In this document: positions 1 to 8,700 of the stretch, one piece after another
How positions within the stretch are numbered: position 1 is the stretch's first letter
How the letters are laid out: each line of letters begins with the position of its first letter
Assembly (NCBI GenBank): GCA_027073795.1
Contig: JALTEW010000042.1
Location: forward strand, 1-12,449
DNA: 12,449 bases
Source of the DNA: a bacterium
GTDB lineage: Bacteria; Desulfobacterota; S145-22
Direction of reading: 5' to 3'
The notes under the pieces: generated by a model
The model's input: the letters and a program-made list of their open reading frames with translations, nothing else
Told to the model about the DNA's origin: nothing
Database searches by the model: none
Translations under genes and position numbers: made by a program

Positions 1-877
1 GAATAGGACATCCATAACACGTGTGGTGGGACTCCAGGGTTTTCGGCAACCATGTCTGAGCGGTTGTCTTCTTGGCGCCTTCCTCCCAACTCCCGAGACG
101 CCAGTTTTTGATGGGCAGGTCCCCCCAGGCTTCCACAGCAAGAATCCCTCCGGCCGTCCCGAACTGGGTCATCCCCGCCGCCTTTTCCTTGATAACAGGG
201 ATCTCACTTTTAAGCAGGTTTTTCAGCGCCGGCAAGTCATAAACCGGGACCCGTTGACTACCTCTCACCGCGATAGCCTTCAGTTTTTTGGCGCCCAAGA
301 CTGCTCCGAGACCTCCCCGGCCTGCAGCCCTCCCCGATCTACCGTCAAACATGATGCCAGAAACGAGCACCTTCCTCTCGCCCGCCGGCCCGATGGAGGC
401 CACTTTGGCTTTGGAATCCGTCTGAGAACGAATCTCTTCCTCCGTCTGAAAGGTATCCTTCCCCCAAAGGGATGAGGCATCTCTGAACTCTACCTTGTCA
501 TCCGAGATGTAGAGGTAGAGTGGCTCCGCTGCCGCTCCCCGGACAATGATACCATCCCATCCGGCTGACTTAAGCTCCGCTCCCCAGTAACCCCCTACAT
601 TGGATTCATCCCAGATCCCCGTCAGGGGGGACCTTGAGCAAACCGTCGCCCTTGACGCCGAAGGAACGGGAGTTCCTGTTAACAACCCCGGCATAAAGAG
701 GACCGGATTCTCTGCCGACAGGGGATCACAATCCGAGAATTCCCTAAAAAGAATGCTGGCGGCCAATCCACTGCCGCCAGCATAAATTTTCATCTCTTCA
801 GCTGGAACCTCACGCTCCCTGGCAGTCTTCCGCGCCAGATCAACCTCCAGCAACTTTCCCCACCAGCCATACGTCAT
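1..877 (-). CDS. aor: Aldehyde:ferredoxin oxidoreductase (tungsten AOR family), N-terminal part, cut by the window edge
   Basis: The minus strand from 877 is open to the left edge and gives 292 residues of an aldehyde ferredoxin oxidoreductase. This family oxidises aldehydes to carboxylates, or reverses that, with a tungsten bis-pterin and one [4Fe-4S] cluster, passing electrons to ferredoxin in the cytoplasm. Seen here: the N terminus MTYGWWGKLLEVDL, the family signature GRGGLGAVLGAKKLKAI at residues 187-202, and the first two cluster cysteines as HTCYGC (Cys287, Cys290), close to where they lie in the archaeal enzyme. The rest of the CxxCxxxC motif and the C-terminal half are outside the window. 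The ATG at 875-877 follows a GGGGGAAA ribosome site. It lies 28 bp after the stop of the beta-ureidopropionase-like gene, so the two are probably co-transcribed. The aldehyde substrate cannot be read from the sequence; malonate semialdehyde from beta-alanine is a guess from context. Confidence 0.93.
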   Translation of the reverse strand, partial: MTYGWWGKLLEVDLARKTAREREVPAEEMKIYAGGSGLAASILFREFSDCDPLSAENPVLFMPGLLTGTPVPSASRATVCSRSPLTGIWDESNVGGYWGAELKSAGWDGIIVRGAAAEPLYLYISDDKVEFRDASSLWGKDTFQTEEEIRSQTDSKAKVASIGPAGERKVLVSGIMFDGRSGRAAGRGGLGAVLGAKKLKAIAVRGSQRVPVYDLPALKNLLKSEIPVIKEKAAGMTQFGTAGGILAVEAWGDLPIKNWRLGSWEEGAKKTTAQTWLPKTLESHHTCYGCPI

Positions 878-905
878 AGGAATTTCCCCCTGCCGAATCT
901 ATTTG

Positions 906-1781
906 TTATGGAAGAAGCTTGGTCATATCGCCATAGGTCTCTGGTCGCCTGTCACGGAAAAACTGCCATACGTTACGCACTTCTTTAATCACGTCAAAAT
1001 CTACGTTTCCTACAATCACCTCATCCTTATCCCGGCTCCCCTCGACAATCATCTGGCCGCGCGGGTCGCAAATGTAACTTGTCCCATAGAATTCACCAAT
1101 ATCCCAGGGTTGCTCATGGCCAATCCGGTTAATGGCTGCAATAAAATATCCATTGGCCACGGCGTGGGCGGGCTGCTCAAGCTTCCAGAGGTACTCGGAT
1201 AGTCCCGCCACGGTCGCGGAGGGATTAAAAACAATCTCGGCCCCATTCAGACCCAGCAGTCTCGCCCCTTCCGGGAAATGTCGGTCATAGCAGATATAGA
1301 CCCCCACGCGCCCGTAAGCCGTTTGGAAGGTGGGATACCCTAGATTCCCGGGCTTGAAATAAAACTTTTCCCAGAATCCAGGGGCAACATGGGGAATATG
1401 ATTCTTGCGATATTTACCAAGATAGGTCCCATCCGCGTCGATCACAACGGCGGTATTGTAATACACACCGGTCATAGCCTCCTCGTAGATGGGAACCACC
1501 ATCACCATCTGGTGTTTCTTGGCCAGTTCCATCATCAATTGGATAGTTGGGCCATCCGGGATGCGCTCCGCAGCCTCATACCATTTGATCTCCTGCTCCG
1601 CCGGGAAATAGGGACCATAAAAAATTTCCTGAAGGCAAAGGATTTGAACACCCTTGGAAGCCGCCTCTTCGATAAGTTTTACATGCTTGTCAATCATGGC
1701 CTTTTTGATCACATCAACTGGCTCCGTGCCTGGAACCTCATTCTTGGCCTGAATCAGACCAATCTTCACAATCCTTGCCAT
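906..1781 (-). CDS. Carbon-nitrogen hydrolase, beta-ureidopropionase / N-carbamoyl amidase type
   Basis: This is a 291-residue cytoplasmic enzyme of the nitrilase superfamily. The expected triad is visible: Glu52 in LQEIFYGPY, Lys126 in YRKNHIP and Cys164 in VYICYDRHFPEG. The stretches KNHIP, GNLGYPTFQT and NGAEIVFNPSAT closely resemble beta-ureidopropionases, which hydrolyse N-carbamoyl-beta-alanine to beta-alanine, CO2 and ammonia, the last step of reductive pyrimidine breakdown. An N-carbamoylputrescine amidase is the main alternative from sequence alone. The divergent preT-preA operon next door favours the pyrimidine role, by inference. The ATG at 1781 has a strong AGGAGG site just upstream. 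The length is normal for the family and I see no disrupted motif. It is the first gene of a minus-strand operon that continues into the aldehyde oxidoreductase. Confidence 0.9.
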   Translation of the reverse strand: MARIVKIGLIQAKNEVPGTEPVDVIKKAMIDKHVKLIEEAASKGVQILCLQEIFYGPYFPAEQEIKWYEAAERIPDGPTIQLMMELAKKHQMVMVVPIYEEAMTGVYYNTAVVIDADGTYLGKYRKNHIPHVAPGFWEKFYFKPGNLGYPTFQTAYGRVGVYICYDRHFPEGARLLGLNGAEIVFNPSATVAGLSEYLWKLEQPAHAVANGYFIAAINRIGHEQPWDIGEFYGTSYICDPRGQMIVEGSRDKDEVIVGNVDFDVIKEVRNVWQFFRDRRPETYGDMTKLLP

Positions 1782-1825
1782 CCTATCCTCCTTTAAGAAT
1801 ATTATTTATTTTGTCAACTTATATC

Positions 1826-1855
1826 ATCCTAAACACATCGCATCCATTCTGTCAA
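1826..1855 (-). promoter_or_regulatory. Sigma70-like promoter of the amidohydrolase-AOR operon
   Basis: Read on the minus strand there is TTGACA (1850-1855), an 18-nt spacer and TAGGAT (1826-1831). A start near 1818 would give a leader of about 37 nt ending in the AGGAGG ribosome site. Confidence 0.6.
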
Positions 1856-1870
1856 GACTTTATTATCTTT

Positions 1871-1884
1871 TTCTATCAATAGAA
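1871..1884. promoter_or_regulatory. Palindrome between divergent promoters, possible operator
   Basis: TTCTATCAATAGAA has two perfect 6-nt arms around a 2-nt centre. It lies 15 bp upstream of the minus-strand -35 box and about 55 bp upstream of the plus-strand -35 box, a usual place for an activator or shared regulator site. No regulator gene is in the window. A chance palindrome in AT-rich DNA remains possible. Confidence 0.35.
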
Positions 1885-1939
1885 CCACTATCTAAAACAA
1901 TATTTTGAACTTAGAAAAATTCTTGTAAGGTTAGCCACC

Positions 1940-1968
1940 TTGACAAATAACTTTTAGCTTGATATAAA
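1940..1968 (+). promoter_or_regulatory. Sigma70-like promoter of preT-preA
   Basis: A perfect TTGACA (1940-1945), a 17-nt spacer and TATAAA (1963-1968) form a near-consensus promoter. Transcription would start near 1975, giving a leader of about 80 nt to the preferred TTG start at 2056. Confidence 0.7.
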
Positions 1969-2055
1969 GGCAAACCATAGTGTAAATTTCCTTTCTCGCA
2001 TTTGGGAAAGGGTTTTGTTTTTTGGGACAAAAATTTCGGAAGGGAGGGTTCAAAA

Positions 2056-3396
2056 TTGAAACAGTCAGCAGAAAGAGCACCATTGTTTACTGATGAAATG
2101 GAAGAGGGCTTTACCCTTACCCTGGCAACAGAAGAAGCTGCTCGATGCCTGCTTTGCTTTGACGCCCCCTGCAGCCAGGCATGCCCAGCAGGAACTGATC
2201 CGGGAAGCTTCATCCGGAAACTTCGGTTCAGGAACGTTACAGGGGCTATCCGAACTATCAAGGAAAACAATCCGTTTGGCTGGACCTGTGGCACTGTTTG
2301 CCCCACGGCCAAACTTTGCGAACTTGCCTGTTCGCGAACCGCCATTGACAGACCCATTCAGATAGGAAAACTCCAGCGTTTCCTTGTAGAGCATGGCTGG
2401 ACCATGGGTTTTTCACCCATTAAAAACCAGCAGGGCACTCGGGGAAAGGTTGCTGTCATAGGAAGTGGCCCCGCGGGGTTGAGCTGTGCCCGACAGCTTG
2501 CCATAAACGGTTACCAGGTCACGGTTTTTGAAAAAAGGGAACAACCAGGCGGTAATCTCCGGTACGGCATTCCTCCCTTCAGACTTTCTGAGAAGGGGAT
2601 ACGCCGGGAAATTGATGAAATTATTTCCCTTGGCGTAACCCTGAAAACCCAAACTCCCATCGAAGGAATGGGTGGGCTCGACAGGCTCCAAGAGGAGGGT
2701 TTTCAGGCCATCTTTCTCTCCCCCGGCCTCTGGAATCCCATTCGGCTTGGGATTGAAGGTAGTGAGTTGGAGGGTGTTATGAGCGCTACGGAATTCCTTG
2801 GGGGATTGAGGGGCGATCAGGTATCACAAATTGAAGGTATGGTGAAAGGGAGGATCGTTGCCGTTATCGGTGGGGGGTCCGTGGCTATGGATGCCGCTCA
2901 GTGGGCAAAGAAAATAGGGGCAAGGGATGTCTATATCCTTTACCGTCGTTCCTATAAGGAAATGCCCGCTGAGGAAAAGGAAAAAGTCCAAGCTCTCAAC
3001 GATGGTATCCATTTCCTTATCCTGACGCAACCGGTTAAATATACCGGCAAGGTTGCTCTGGAAGGTGTTGTATGCCGCCGCACGCGACTGGGCACCCCCG
3101 ACGCCTCCAGCAGGCGGCGACCGGAAGAAATCCCCGGATCAGATTTCGAAATGCCTGTCGACATCGCCATTGAAGCCCTGGCCACCCGTCCGGATCCTAC
3201 CCTTAAAGAGATAGCATCTGTTACTTGGGAAAACAACCTGATTTCCGCTTCTGAGGAAACACGCCAAACCTCTATTCCCTGGATCTATGCGGGGGGAGAT
3301 ATTATTCGGGGGCCTGCGCTGGTGGTTGAAGCCGTGGCAGACGGGAAAAAGGCAGCCCAGGCCATCATGGAACACTTAGAGGGGAAGGGGGAATAA
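2056..3396 (+). CDS. preT: NAD(P)H-dependent dihydropyrimidine dehydrogenase, PreT-type FAD/Fe-S subunit
   Basis: This subunit takes electrons from NAD(P)H through FAD and iron-sulfur clusters to PreA, which reduces uracil or thymine. With the TTG at 2056 it has 446 residues, a little longer than the E. coli protein. In that numbering the N-terminal cysteine-rich domain has RCLLCFDAPCSQACP (Cys31, 34, 39, 43) and a second cluster region with Cys78, 82, 88 and 92. The FAD site is GSGPAG at 136-141, the nucleotide site GGGSVAMDAA at about 272-281, and AGGD near residue 412. The frame is open to a TTG at 2002, but TTG 2056 has AGGGAGGG 8 nt upstream and 2002 has no ribosome site. ATG 2098 also lacks one. 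PreA begins 4 bp after the stop. A glutamate-synthase small-chain-like oxidoreductase is the generic alternative; the adjacent preA settles it. Confidence 0.9.
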   Translation: MKQSAERAPLFTDEMEEGFTLTLATEEAARCLLCFDAPCSQACPAGTDPGSFIRKLRFRNVTGAIRTIKENNPFGWTCGTVCPTAKLCELACSRTAIDRPIQIGKLQRFLVEHGWTMGFSPIKNQQGTRGKVAVIGSGPAGLSCARQLAINGYQVTVFEKREQPGGNLRYGIPPFRLSEKGIRREIDEIISLGVTLKTQTPIEGMGGLDRLQEEGFQAIFLSPGLWNPIRLGIEGSELEGVMSATEFLGGLRGDQVSQIEGMVKGRIVAVIGGGSVAMDAAQWAKKIGARDVYILYRRSYKEMPAEEKEKVQALNDGIHFLILTQPVKYTGKVALEGVVCRRTRLGTPDASSRRRPEEIPGSDFEMPVDIAIEALATRPDPTLKEIASVTWENNLISASEETRQTSIPWIYAGGDIIRGPALVVEAVADGKKAAQAIMEHLEGKGE

Positions 3397-3400
3397 AACG

Positions 3401-4639
3401 ATGAAAGATCTCAGTATCGATTTTTGCGGCATAAAGTTCATAAACCCGTTTATGCTTTCTTCCTCTCCTGTTTCGAATTGCGCGGAGATGATCGCCAGGG
3501 CCTTCGATGCCGGATGGGGTGGCGTAGCTTACAAAACCCTTGGGACTCAGGTTGAGAAGATCATTCATCCATCCCCGAGACTGAATAAGTATAACAACCA
3601 GGCATGCCGAATGGTCGGACTCCAGAATGTTGAACAGATATCCGACCGCCCGCTGGAGCATAATCTTAAAGATATAAGCTGGCTCAAGAAACACTACCCC
3701 AAGCATCGTGTCGTGGCCAGCATCATGGGGTTTTCAAACAAGGAGTGGGAAATTCTCGCAAAATCAGCGGAAGACGCCGGCGCCGATATGCTGGAACTCA
3801 ACTTCTCCTGCCCTCATATGGCGATAGAAGGATCCGGCTCCAAGGTCGGTCAGGCCTTTGACCTCGTGGAGATGTTCACGGAAACCGTTAAAAAGGTTAC
3901 CACCATCCCCGTGATGGCCAAGATGACCCCAAACATTACTGACATGAATGAACCGGCCATGTATGCCAAGAAAGGCGGGGCCGATGCCATCTCAGCTATC
4001 AATACACTCGCAGCCGTTACTGAAATCGGCCTGGATGACCTTGTTCCCAAACCCAACGTCTTCGGCAAGGGAGCTATTAGCGGTTACTCTGGGCCATGCG
4101 TCAAGCCTATTGCCTTAAGGTTCATGGCGGAGATGGCCATGAATCCCGATTTAGGGCTTCCCATTTCGGGCATCGGTGGCATTGAGACCTGGATTGATGC
4201 GCTTGAGTTCCTCCTGCTTGGTGCTTCAACCATCCAGGTCACGACAGGAATCATCCACTACGGATACCGCATTGTGGAAGACATGATTGAGGGTCTCTCC
4301 GATTACATGGAGGAGAAGGGATTCAATTCCGTCAGTGACATCGTGGGCAAGGCCCTGCCCAATGTCCACCACACCGACGAATTCGACCTTATGCGTCAGG
4401 GGGTTGTGGAGTATGACCTTGACAGATGCATCGGGTGCGGACAGTGTTACATTATCTGCCAGGATGGCGGGGGGCAGGCCCTTTCATGGGATGCCGAGAA
4501 CCGGCGGCCGGTCATGGACGAAGACCGGTGCCTCAGCTGCATAGCATGCTCGTTCATTTGCCCCGTGGAAGACATGATCCATTACAAGGAGATGCCAAAG
4601 GGCTGGGTTCGCCACGACCCGGAACCGATGGAAGATTAG
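3401..4639 (+). CDS. preA: Dihydropyrimidine dehydrogenase catalytic subunit, PreA type
   Basis: This 412-residue protein has the two parts expected of PreA. The first is a dihydroorotate-dehydrogenase-like FMN barrel (about residues 1-320), with SSSPVSNC at 20-27, ELNFSCPHM around 132-140, MAKMTPNI at 172-179 and PISGIGGIETW near 254-264. The second is a C-terminal double [4Fe-4S] module with Cys343, 346, 349, 353 and Cys377, 380, 383, 387. It reduces the 5,6-double bond of uracil or thymine using electrons from PreT in the cytoplasm. The ATG at 3401 has the purine-rich GGGGAAGGGGG site upstream and lies 4 bp after preT, so the subunits should be made together. The loop after SCPH ends in KVGQ; mammalian enzymes have the general-acid Cys just before GQ, so the proton donor here needs checking. 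The gene appears complete and a hairpin terminator follows directly. Confidence 0.93.
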   Translation: MKDLSIDFCGIKFINPFMLSSSPVSNCAEMIARAFDAGWGGVAYKTLGTQVEKIIHPSPRLNKYNNQACRMVGLQNVEQISDRPLEHNLKDISWLKKHYPKHRVVASIMGFSNKEWEILAKSAEDAGADMLELNFSCPHMAIEGSGSKVGQAFDLVEMFTETVKKVTTIPVMAKMTPNITDMNEPAMYAKKGGADAISAINTLAAVTEIGLDDLVPKPNVFGKGAISGYSGPCVKPIALRFMAEMAMNPDLGLPISGIGGIETWIDALEFLLLGASTIQVTTGIIHYGYRIVEDMIEGLSDYMEEKGFNSVSDIVGKALPNVHHTDEFDLMRQGVVEYDLDRCIGCGQCYIICQDGGGQALSWDAENRRPVMDEDRCLSCIACSFICPVEDMIHYKEMPKGWVRHDPEPMED

Positions 4640-4640
4640 T

Positions 4641-4672
4641 CAGAAAAGCCGCCCAAAAGGGCGGCTTTTCTG
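4641..4672 (+). terminator. Rho-independent terminator after preA
   Basis: CAGAAAAGCCGCCC and its exact reverse complement form a 14-bp perfect stem with an AAAA loop. It begins one base after the preA stop. The right arm contains CTTTTCT and the left arm gives the same in reverse, so it may work in both directions. Confidence 0.88.
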
Positions 4673-4704
4673 TAGGTAGAAGGTTGAAGAAGATAGGTAG
4701 AAGG
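4673..4704 (+). repeat. Short direct repeat TAGGTAGAAGG
   Basis: The 11-mer TAGGTAGAAGG occurs at 4673-4683 and again at 4694-4704, a 21-bp period. It lies in the non-coding gap between the preA terminator and the next operon. No function is evident. Confidence 0.7.
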
Positions 4705-4760
4705 AAAACAAAAAAGTTCTTTTCAGAATCATTATGTGTGATCCCGGTGAATTATCAGAT

Positions 4761-4789
4761 TTGAATAACCCATGTGCTTGTGCTATTTT
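4761..4789 (+). promoter_or_regulatory. Probable promoter of the DUF5655-restriction operon
   Basis: TTGAAT (4761-4766), a 17-nt spacer and TATTTT (4784-4789) give a moderate sigma70-like promoter. The predicted start near 4796 is downstream of the ATG at 4772 and upstream of the ATG at 4838, which supports the later start codon. Confidence 0.45.
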
Positions 4790-4837
4790 TCCGGGCAAAC
4801 AAAGAAGGAAACTACACTCACAATAGGGATAAAAATC

Positions 4838-5752
4838 ATGGCGCTTTTCAAAATCGCAGAAAATTACCTGGAACCCATCAAGGAAAAAGATTTCACACTC
4901 GAAAAAGAGATACAGAAATTAACGGAGGAAAACCTAAATCTTATCTTTTCGCTCGAACTCGTGAAATCTGAGTTTAAAATCAATAACTTCAGGGTAGACA
5001 CACTCGCATTCGACAAAGAATCTGACGCCTTTATCATCATTGAGTACAAAAGAGACAAGAATTTCAGCGTTATCGATCAAGGATATGCCTATTTATCTCT
5101 CATGCTCAACAACAAGGCCGATTTCATCCTTGAATATAACGAATGTAAAAAGGAACCGTTAAAAAGAAACGCCGTCGACTGGTCCCAGTCCAGGGTTCTT
5201 TTTGTATCGCCTTCCTTCACGGCCTATCAAAGGGAGGCCATCAATTTTAAGGACTTGCCCATTGAGCTATGGATCATCAAACGATATGAAAACAATACCG
5301 TGTCCTATGAACAGGTTCAAGGATTCGGCGCCCAGGAAAGCATTAAAACCCTCTCGAAACAAAAAGAGTCCACGGACAAAGTGGCCAGAGAAATAAGGGT
5401 GTTCACTGAACAGGACCATTTGAATAACGTGAATGACGATATAAGGGAATTATACGAAAAACTGAAATCCTCCGTTCTAAATCTTGGCAATATTGAGCTG
5501 AAGCCGAAGAAAAAGTACCTGGCGTTCGTGGCGGGGACGAACGTTACGGACATCCACATCCAGAAAAAATCGATAAAAATCTGGATTAACCTGCGCAAGG
5601 GGGAGCTTGACGATCCCAGAAACCTCGCCAAAGATGTTTCCGTCATTGGTCACTGGGGAAACGGGGATTATGAGCTGCAAATCCATTCCGATGACGACCT
5701 TGAATACATCATGAGCCTAATCAAACAATCCTTGAGAAAAAACAGGAAATGA
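4838..5752 (+). CDS. DUF5655 protein with N-terminal PD-(D/E)XK-like nuclease motif
   Basis: This is a 304-residue soluble protein starting MALFKI, a typical opening for this family, with AGGGA about 9 nt upstream. The frame extends to an ATG at 4772, but that codon has no ribosome site and lies before the predicted transcript start. Residues 40-75 hold a PD-(D/E)XK-like arrangement: Asp54 in FRVDTLAF, then Glu69 and Lys71 in IIIEYKRD. Residues from about 185 to the end match DUF5655, recognised by VTDIHIQKKSIKIW, KGELDDP and IGHWGNGDYEL. The exact biochemical role of DUF5655 is not established. The stop overlaps the start of the restriction-modification gene as ATGA, so translation is coupled. 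That suggests a role in restriction or nucleic-acid processing, by inference only. The domain call is firm; cleavage activity is not. Confidence 0.85.
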   Translation: MALFKIAENYLEPIKEKDFTLEKEIQKLTEENLNLIFSLELVKSEFKINNFRVDTLAFDKESDAFIIIEYKRDKNFSVIDQGYAYLSLMLNNKADFILEYNECKKEPLKRNAVDWSQSRVLFVSPSFTAYQREAINFKDLPIELWIIKRYENNTVSYEQVQGFGAQESIKTLSKQKESTDKVAREIRVFTEQDHLNNVNDDIRELYEKLKSSVLNLGNIELKPKKKYLAFVAGTNVTDIHIQKKSIKIWINLRKGELDDPRNLAKDVSVIGHWGNGDYELQIHSDDDLEYIMSLIKQSLRKNRK

Positions 5753-8700
5753 CCGCCCCCGCCGAAGTCCTTGAGCTGGTGGAGCGTTTTCGGCGCAATA
5801 TCGACGTCTATAAACGCGATGACTACAAGGAAACCCGCGTCCGGGTCGAGTTCATCGACCCCTTCTTTCAAGCTCTGGGATGGGATATTCACAACGAACA
5901 GGGCTATGCCGAACAATATAAGGACGTGGTTCACGAAGATGCCATCAAGGTGGGCGGAAAGACCCGCGCCCCCGACTACAGTTTCCGCATTGGCGGTGTC
6001 CGTAAATTCTTCCTCGAGGCAAAAAAACCTTCCATCTCCATCAAGAGCGACATTGACCCCGCCTACCAGTTGAGGCGCTACGCCTGGAGCGCCAAGCTCC
6101 CCCTGAGCATTCTGACCGATTTCGAAGAATTCGCCGTGTATGACTGCCGGACCAGGCCCAGGCACACGGACAAGGCCAGCGTGGGCCGGATCATGTATCT
6201 GACCTTTAAAGAGTACCCGGAGCGATGGGACGAAATCTACAAAATTTTCGCCAAAGAATCCGTGCTCAAAGGCTCCTTTGACCGGTATGTTCAAGGAAGC
6301 AAAGGCAAGCGCGGTACGGGAGAAGTGGATAACGAATTTCTAAGGGAGATCGAAACCTGGCGCGAGACGCTGGCCCAGAACATCGCCCTGCGCAATCCCG
6401 CCTTATCAGTCGAAGAACTCAACTTCTCGGTCCAGCGCACCATTGACCGCATCATCTTCCTGCGCATCGCCGAGGACCGAGGAATCGAGAGATACGGGCG
6501 TCTCATGGCCCTCATAAACGGCGCGAACATTTACAAACGGATGCAACTCCTCTACCGCCAGGCGGACGAGCGTTACAACTCCGGGCTTTTCGATTTCAAC
6601 GCGGATACCCTCACACCGGCCTTGAAGATTGACGACAAGGTCCTCAAGTGCACCCTTGCGGACCTTTACTATCCCCAGTCTCCCTATGAATTTTCCGTCC
6701 TTCCCGCGGAAGTCCTGGGGCAGGTTTATGAACAATTCCTGGGACGGGTCATCCGCTTAACCCCCGGTCACCGGGCCAAGGTGGAAGAAAAGCCGGAGGT
6801 CCGTAAGGCGGGCGGCGTCTATTACACCCCCGCCTACATCGTCGATTATATTGTCAAAGAGACAGTGGGGAAATGGACGGAAGGGAAAACCCCCCGCCAG
6901 ATCAACAGGCTGCGGGTGCTGGACCCGGCTTCTGGATCGGGCAGTTTTCTCCTCGGGGCCTACCAGCACCTCCTGGACTATCACCGCCACTGGTACGAAA
7001 CGCATGAACCGGAAAAACACGCCCGCCGAAAAGAGCCACCGATTCGGCAGGGCAAGGACGGGAACTGGGTGCTGACCACGCAGGAAAAGAAGCGCATCCT
7101 CCTCAACAACATCTACGGCGTGGACATCGACCGCCAGGCGGTGGAGGTCACCAAACTCAGCCTCCTTTTGAAAGTCCTGGAAGGCGAGAATGAGGAGACC
7201 CTGGGCCAGCAGCTCAGCTTCTGGCAGAAACGGGCGCTGCCCAACCTGAACGCCAATATCAAATGCGGCAACTCCCTTATCGGTCCCGATTACTTCGATG
7301 GCCGGCTCCTGCCCGACGAGGACGAAATCCGCCGGGTCAATCCCTTCAACTGGAAAACAGAATTCCCGGAAATCATGGCAGTCGGGGGATTCGATTGTGT
7401 AATCGGGAACCCGCCCTACATCCGCATCCAGACGCTGAAGCAATGGCAGCCTGCCCAAGTTGAATATTTCAAGAAGAAATACAGGGCCTCCGGAAAAGGA
7501 AACTATGACATCTATGTCGTCTTCGTGGAACGGGCGCTGGAGCTGCTCAACGGGCGGGGACGCATGGGCTACATCCTGCCCCACAAATTCTTCCAGGCAC
7601 AGTATGGACGCTCCTTACGGAAACTCATCTCGGAAGGGCAACATCTAACCGAGATCGTCCACTTCGGAGACCAACAAGTCTTCGCGGGCGCGACGACCTA
7701 TCCTTGCCTCCTTTTCCTGACGCAAAAGCCCTCTTCTTCCTTTCGCTTCATCAAAGCACATAACCTGACCGCCTGGCGCAGCACCCGTGCCGCAGTTGAG
7801 GGAGTGATACCTGCGGAAAAGGTCACCGAAGACGAATGGAACTTTGTCGTCGGACCGGGCGCGGACCTCTTCGAACGCCTCAGCCGGATGCCGGTGAAAC
7901 TGGGGGATGTGGCAGAAAAAATGTTTGTGGGACTACAAACTAGCGCAGATACAATCTTTCTGTTTAAGAAATACCATGAAAATGATGAAATAATGAAAGT
8001 TTTATCACAAGAATTAGGGGAATGGGTAGAACTTGAAAAGGCAATCCTTAAACCCGTCATCCGAAGTGGGCATATCAACCGCTACATGGCGACGCCAACC
8101 GCCCTTGTTCTGTTTCCCTATGATGTGCAGGATGGTGACGCCCGGCTCTTTACTCCAGACGAAATGCAGAGCCGCTTTCCACTGGCATGGAATTATCTCA
8201 AACGAAACAGACACATTCTAGAAAACCGGGAAAAAGGGAAGTTCAAAGACGCCCAATGGCACCGGTTTGGACGGACGCAGAACCTGGGAATGTGGGAACA
8301 GCCTAAATTGATGATCCCATACATGATCACACGGCTGGCTGCCTACTATGACCAAAACGACCACTTCTATTTCATCAATGTCACGACTGGCGGGTATGGC
8401 GTTACGCTCGATGAAACAATCACAGATTATTTCTATCTCTGCGGCCTACTCAATTCACAGGTGCTCGATTTCTATCTGAAAAACGTTTCAACGAATTTTC
8501 AGGGGGGGTATTTAGCCGCTAATAAGCAGTACATCGAACAACTCCCCATTCGCACCATCAATTTCGGCGATCCGAAGGACGTGGCCCGGTATGACCGTTT
8601 GGTCGCCCTGGTTCAGCGCATGCTCAACCTGCACAAAAAATTAGAAGCCGCGACCATCCCCGAAGATAAAACCCTCCTTAAGCGCCAGATCGACGCCACC

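Noticed and set aside
23..475. Plus-strand open frame of 150 codons
   Set aside because: It is antisense to the aldehyde oxidoreductase, whose conserved motifs are clear on the minus strand.
2002..2055. Longer TTG start for preT
   Set aside because: It lacks a ribosome site and adds 18 residues with no counterpart in the E. coli protein; TTG 2056 has AGGGAGGG.
4772..4837. Upstream ATG start for the DUF5655 gene adding 22 residues
   Set aside because: There is no ribosome site, the added residues do not resemble the family, and the predicted transcript starts after it.
6757..7584. Long open frame (275 codons) on the minus strand inside the restriction gene
   Set aside because: The plus strand here encodes the conserved methylase motifs; the antisense frame is a by-product of GC-rich codons and shows no family features.
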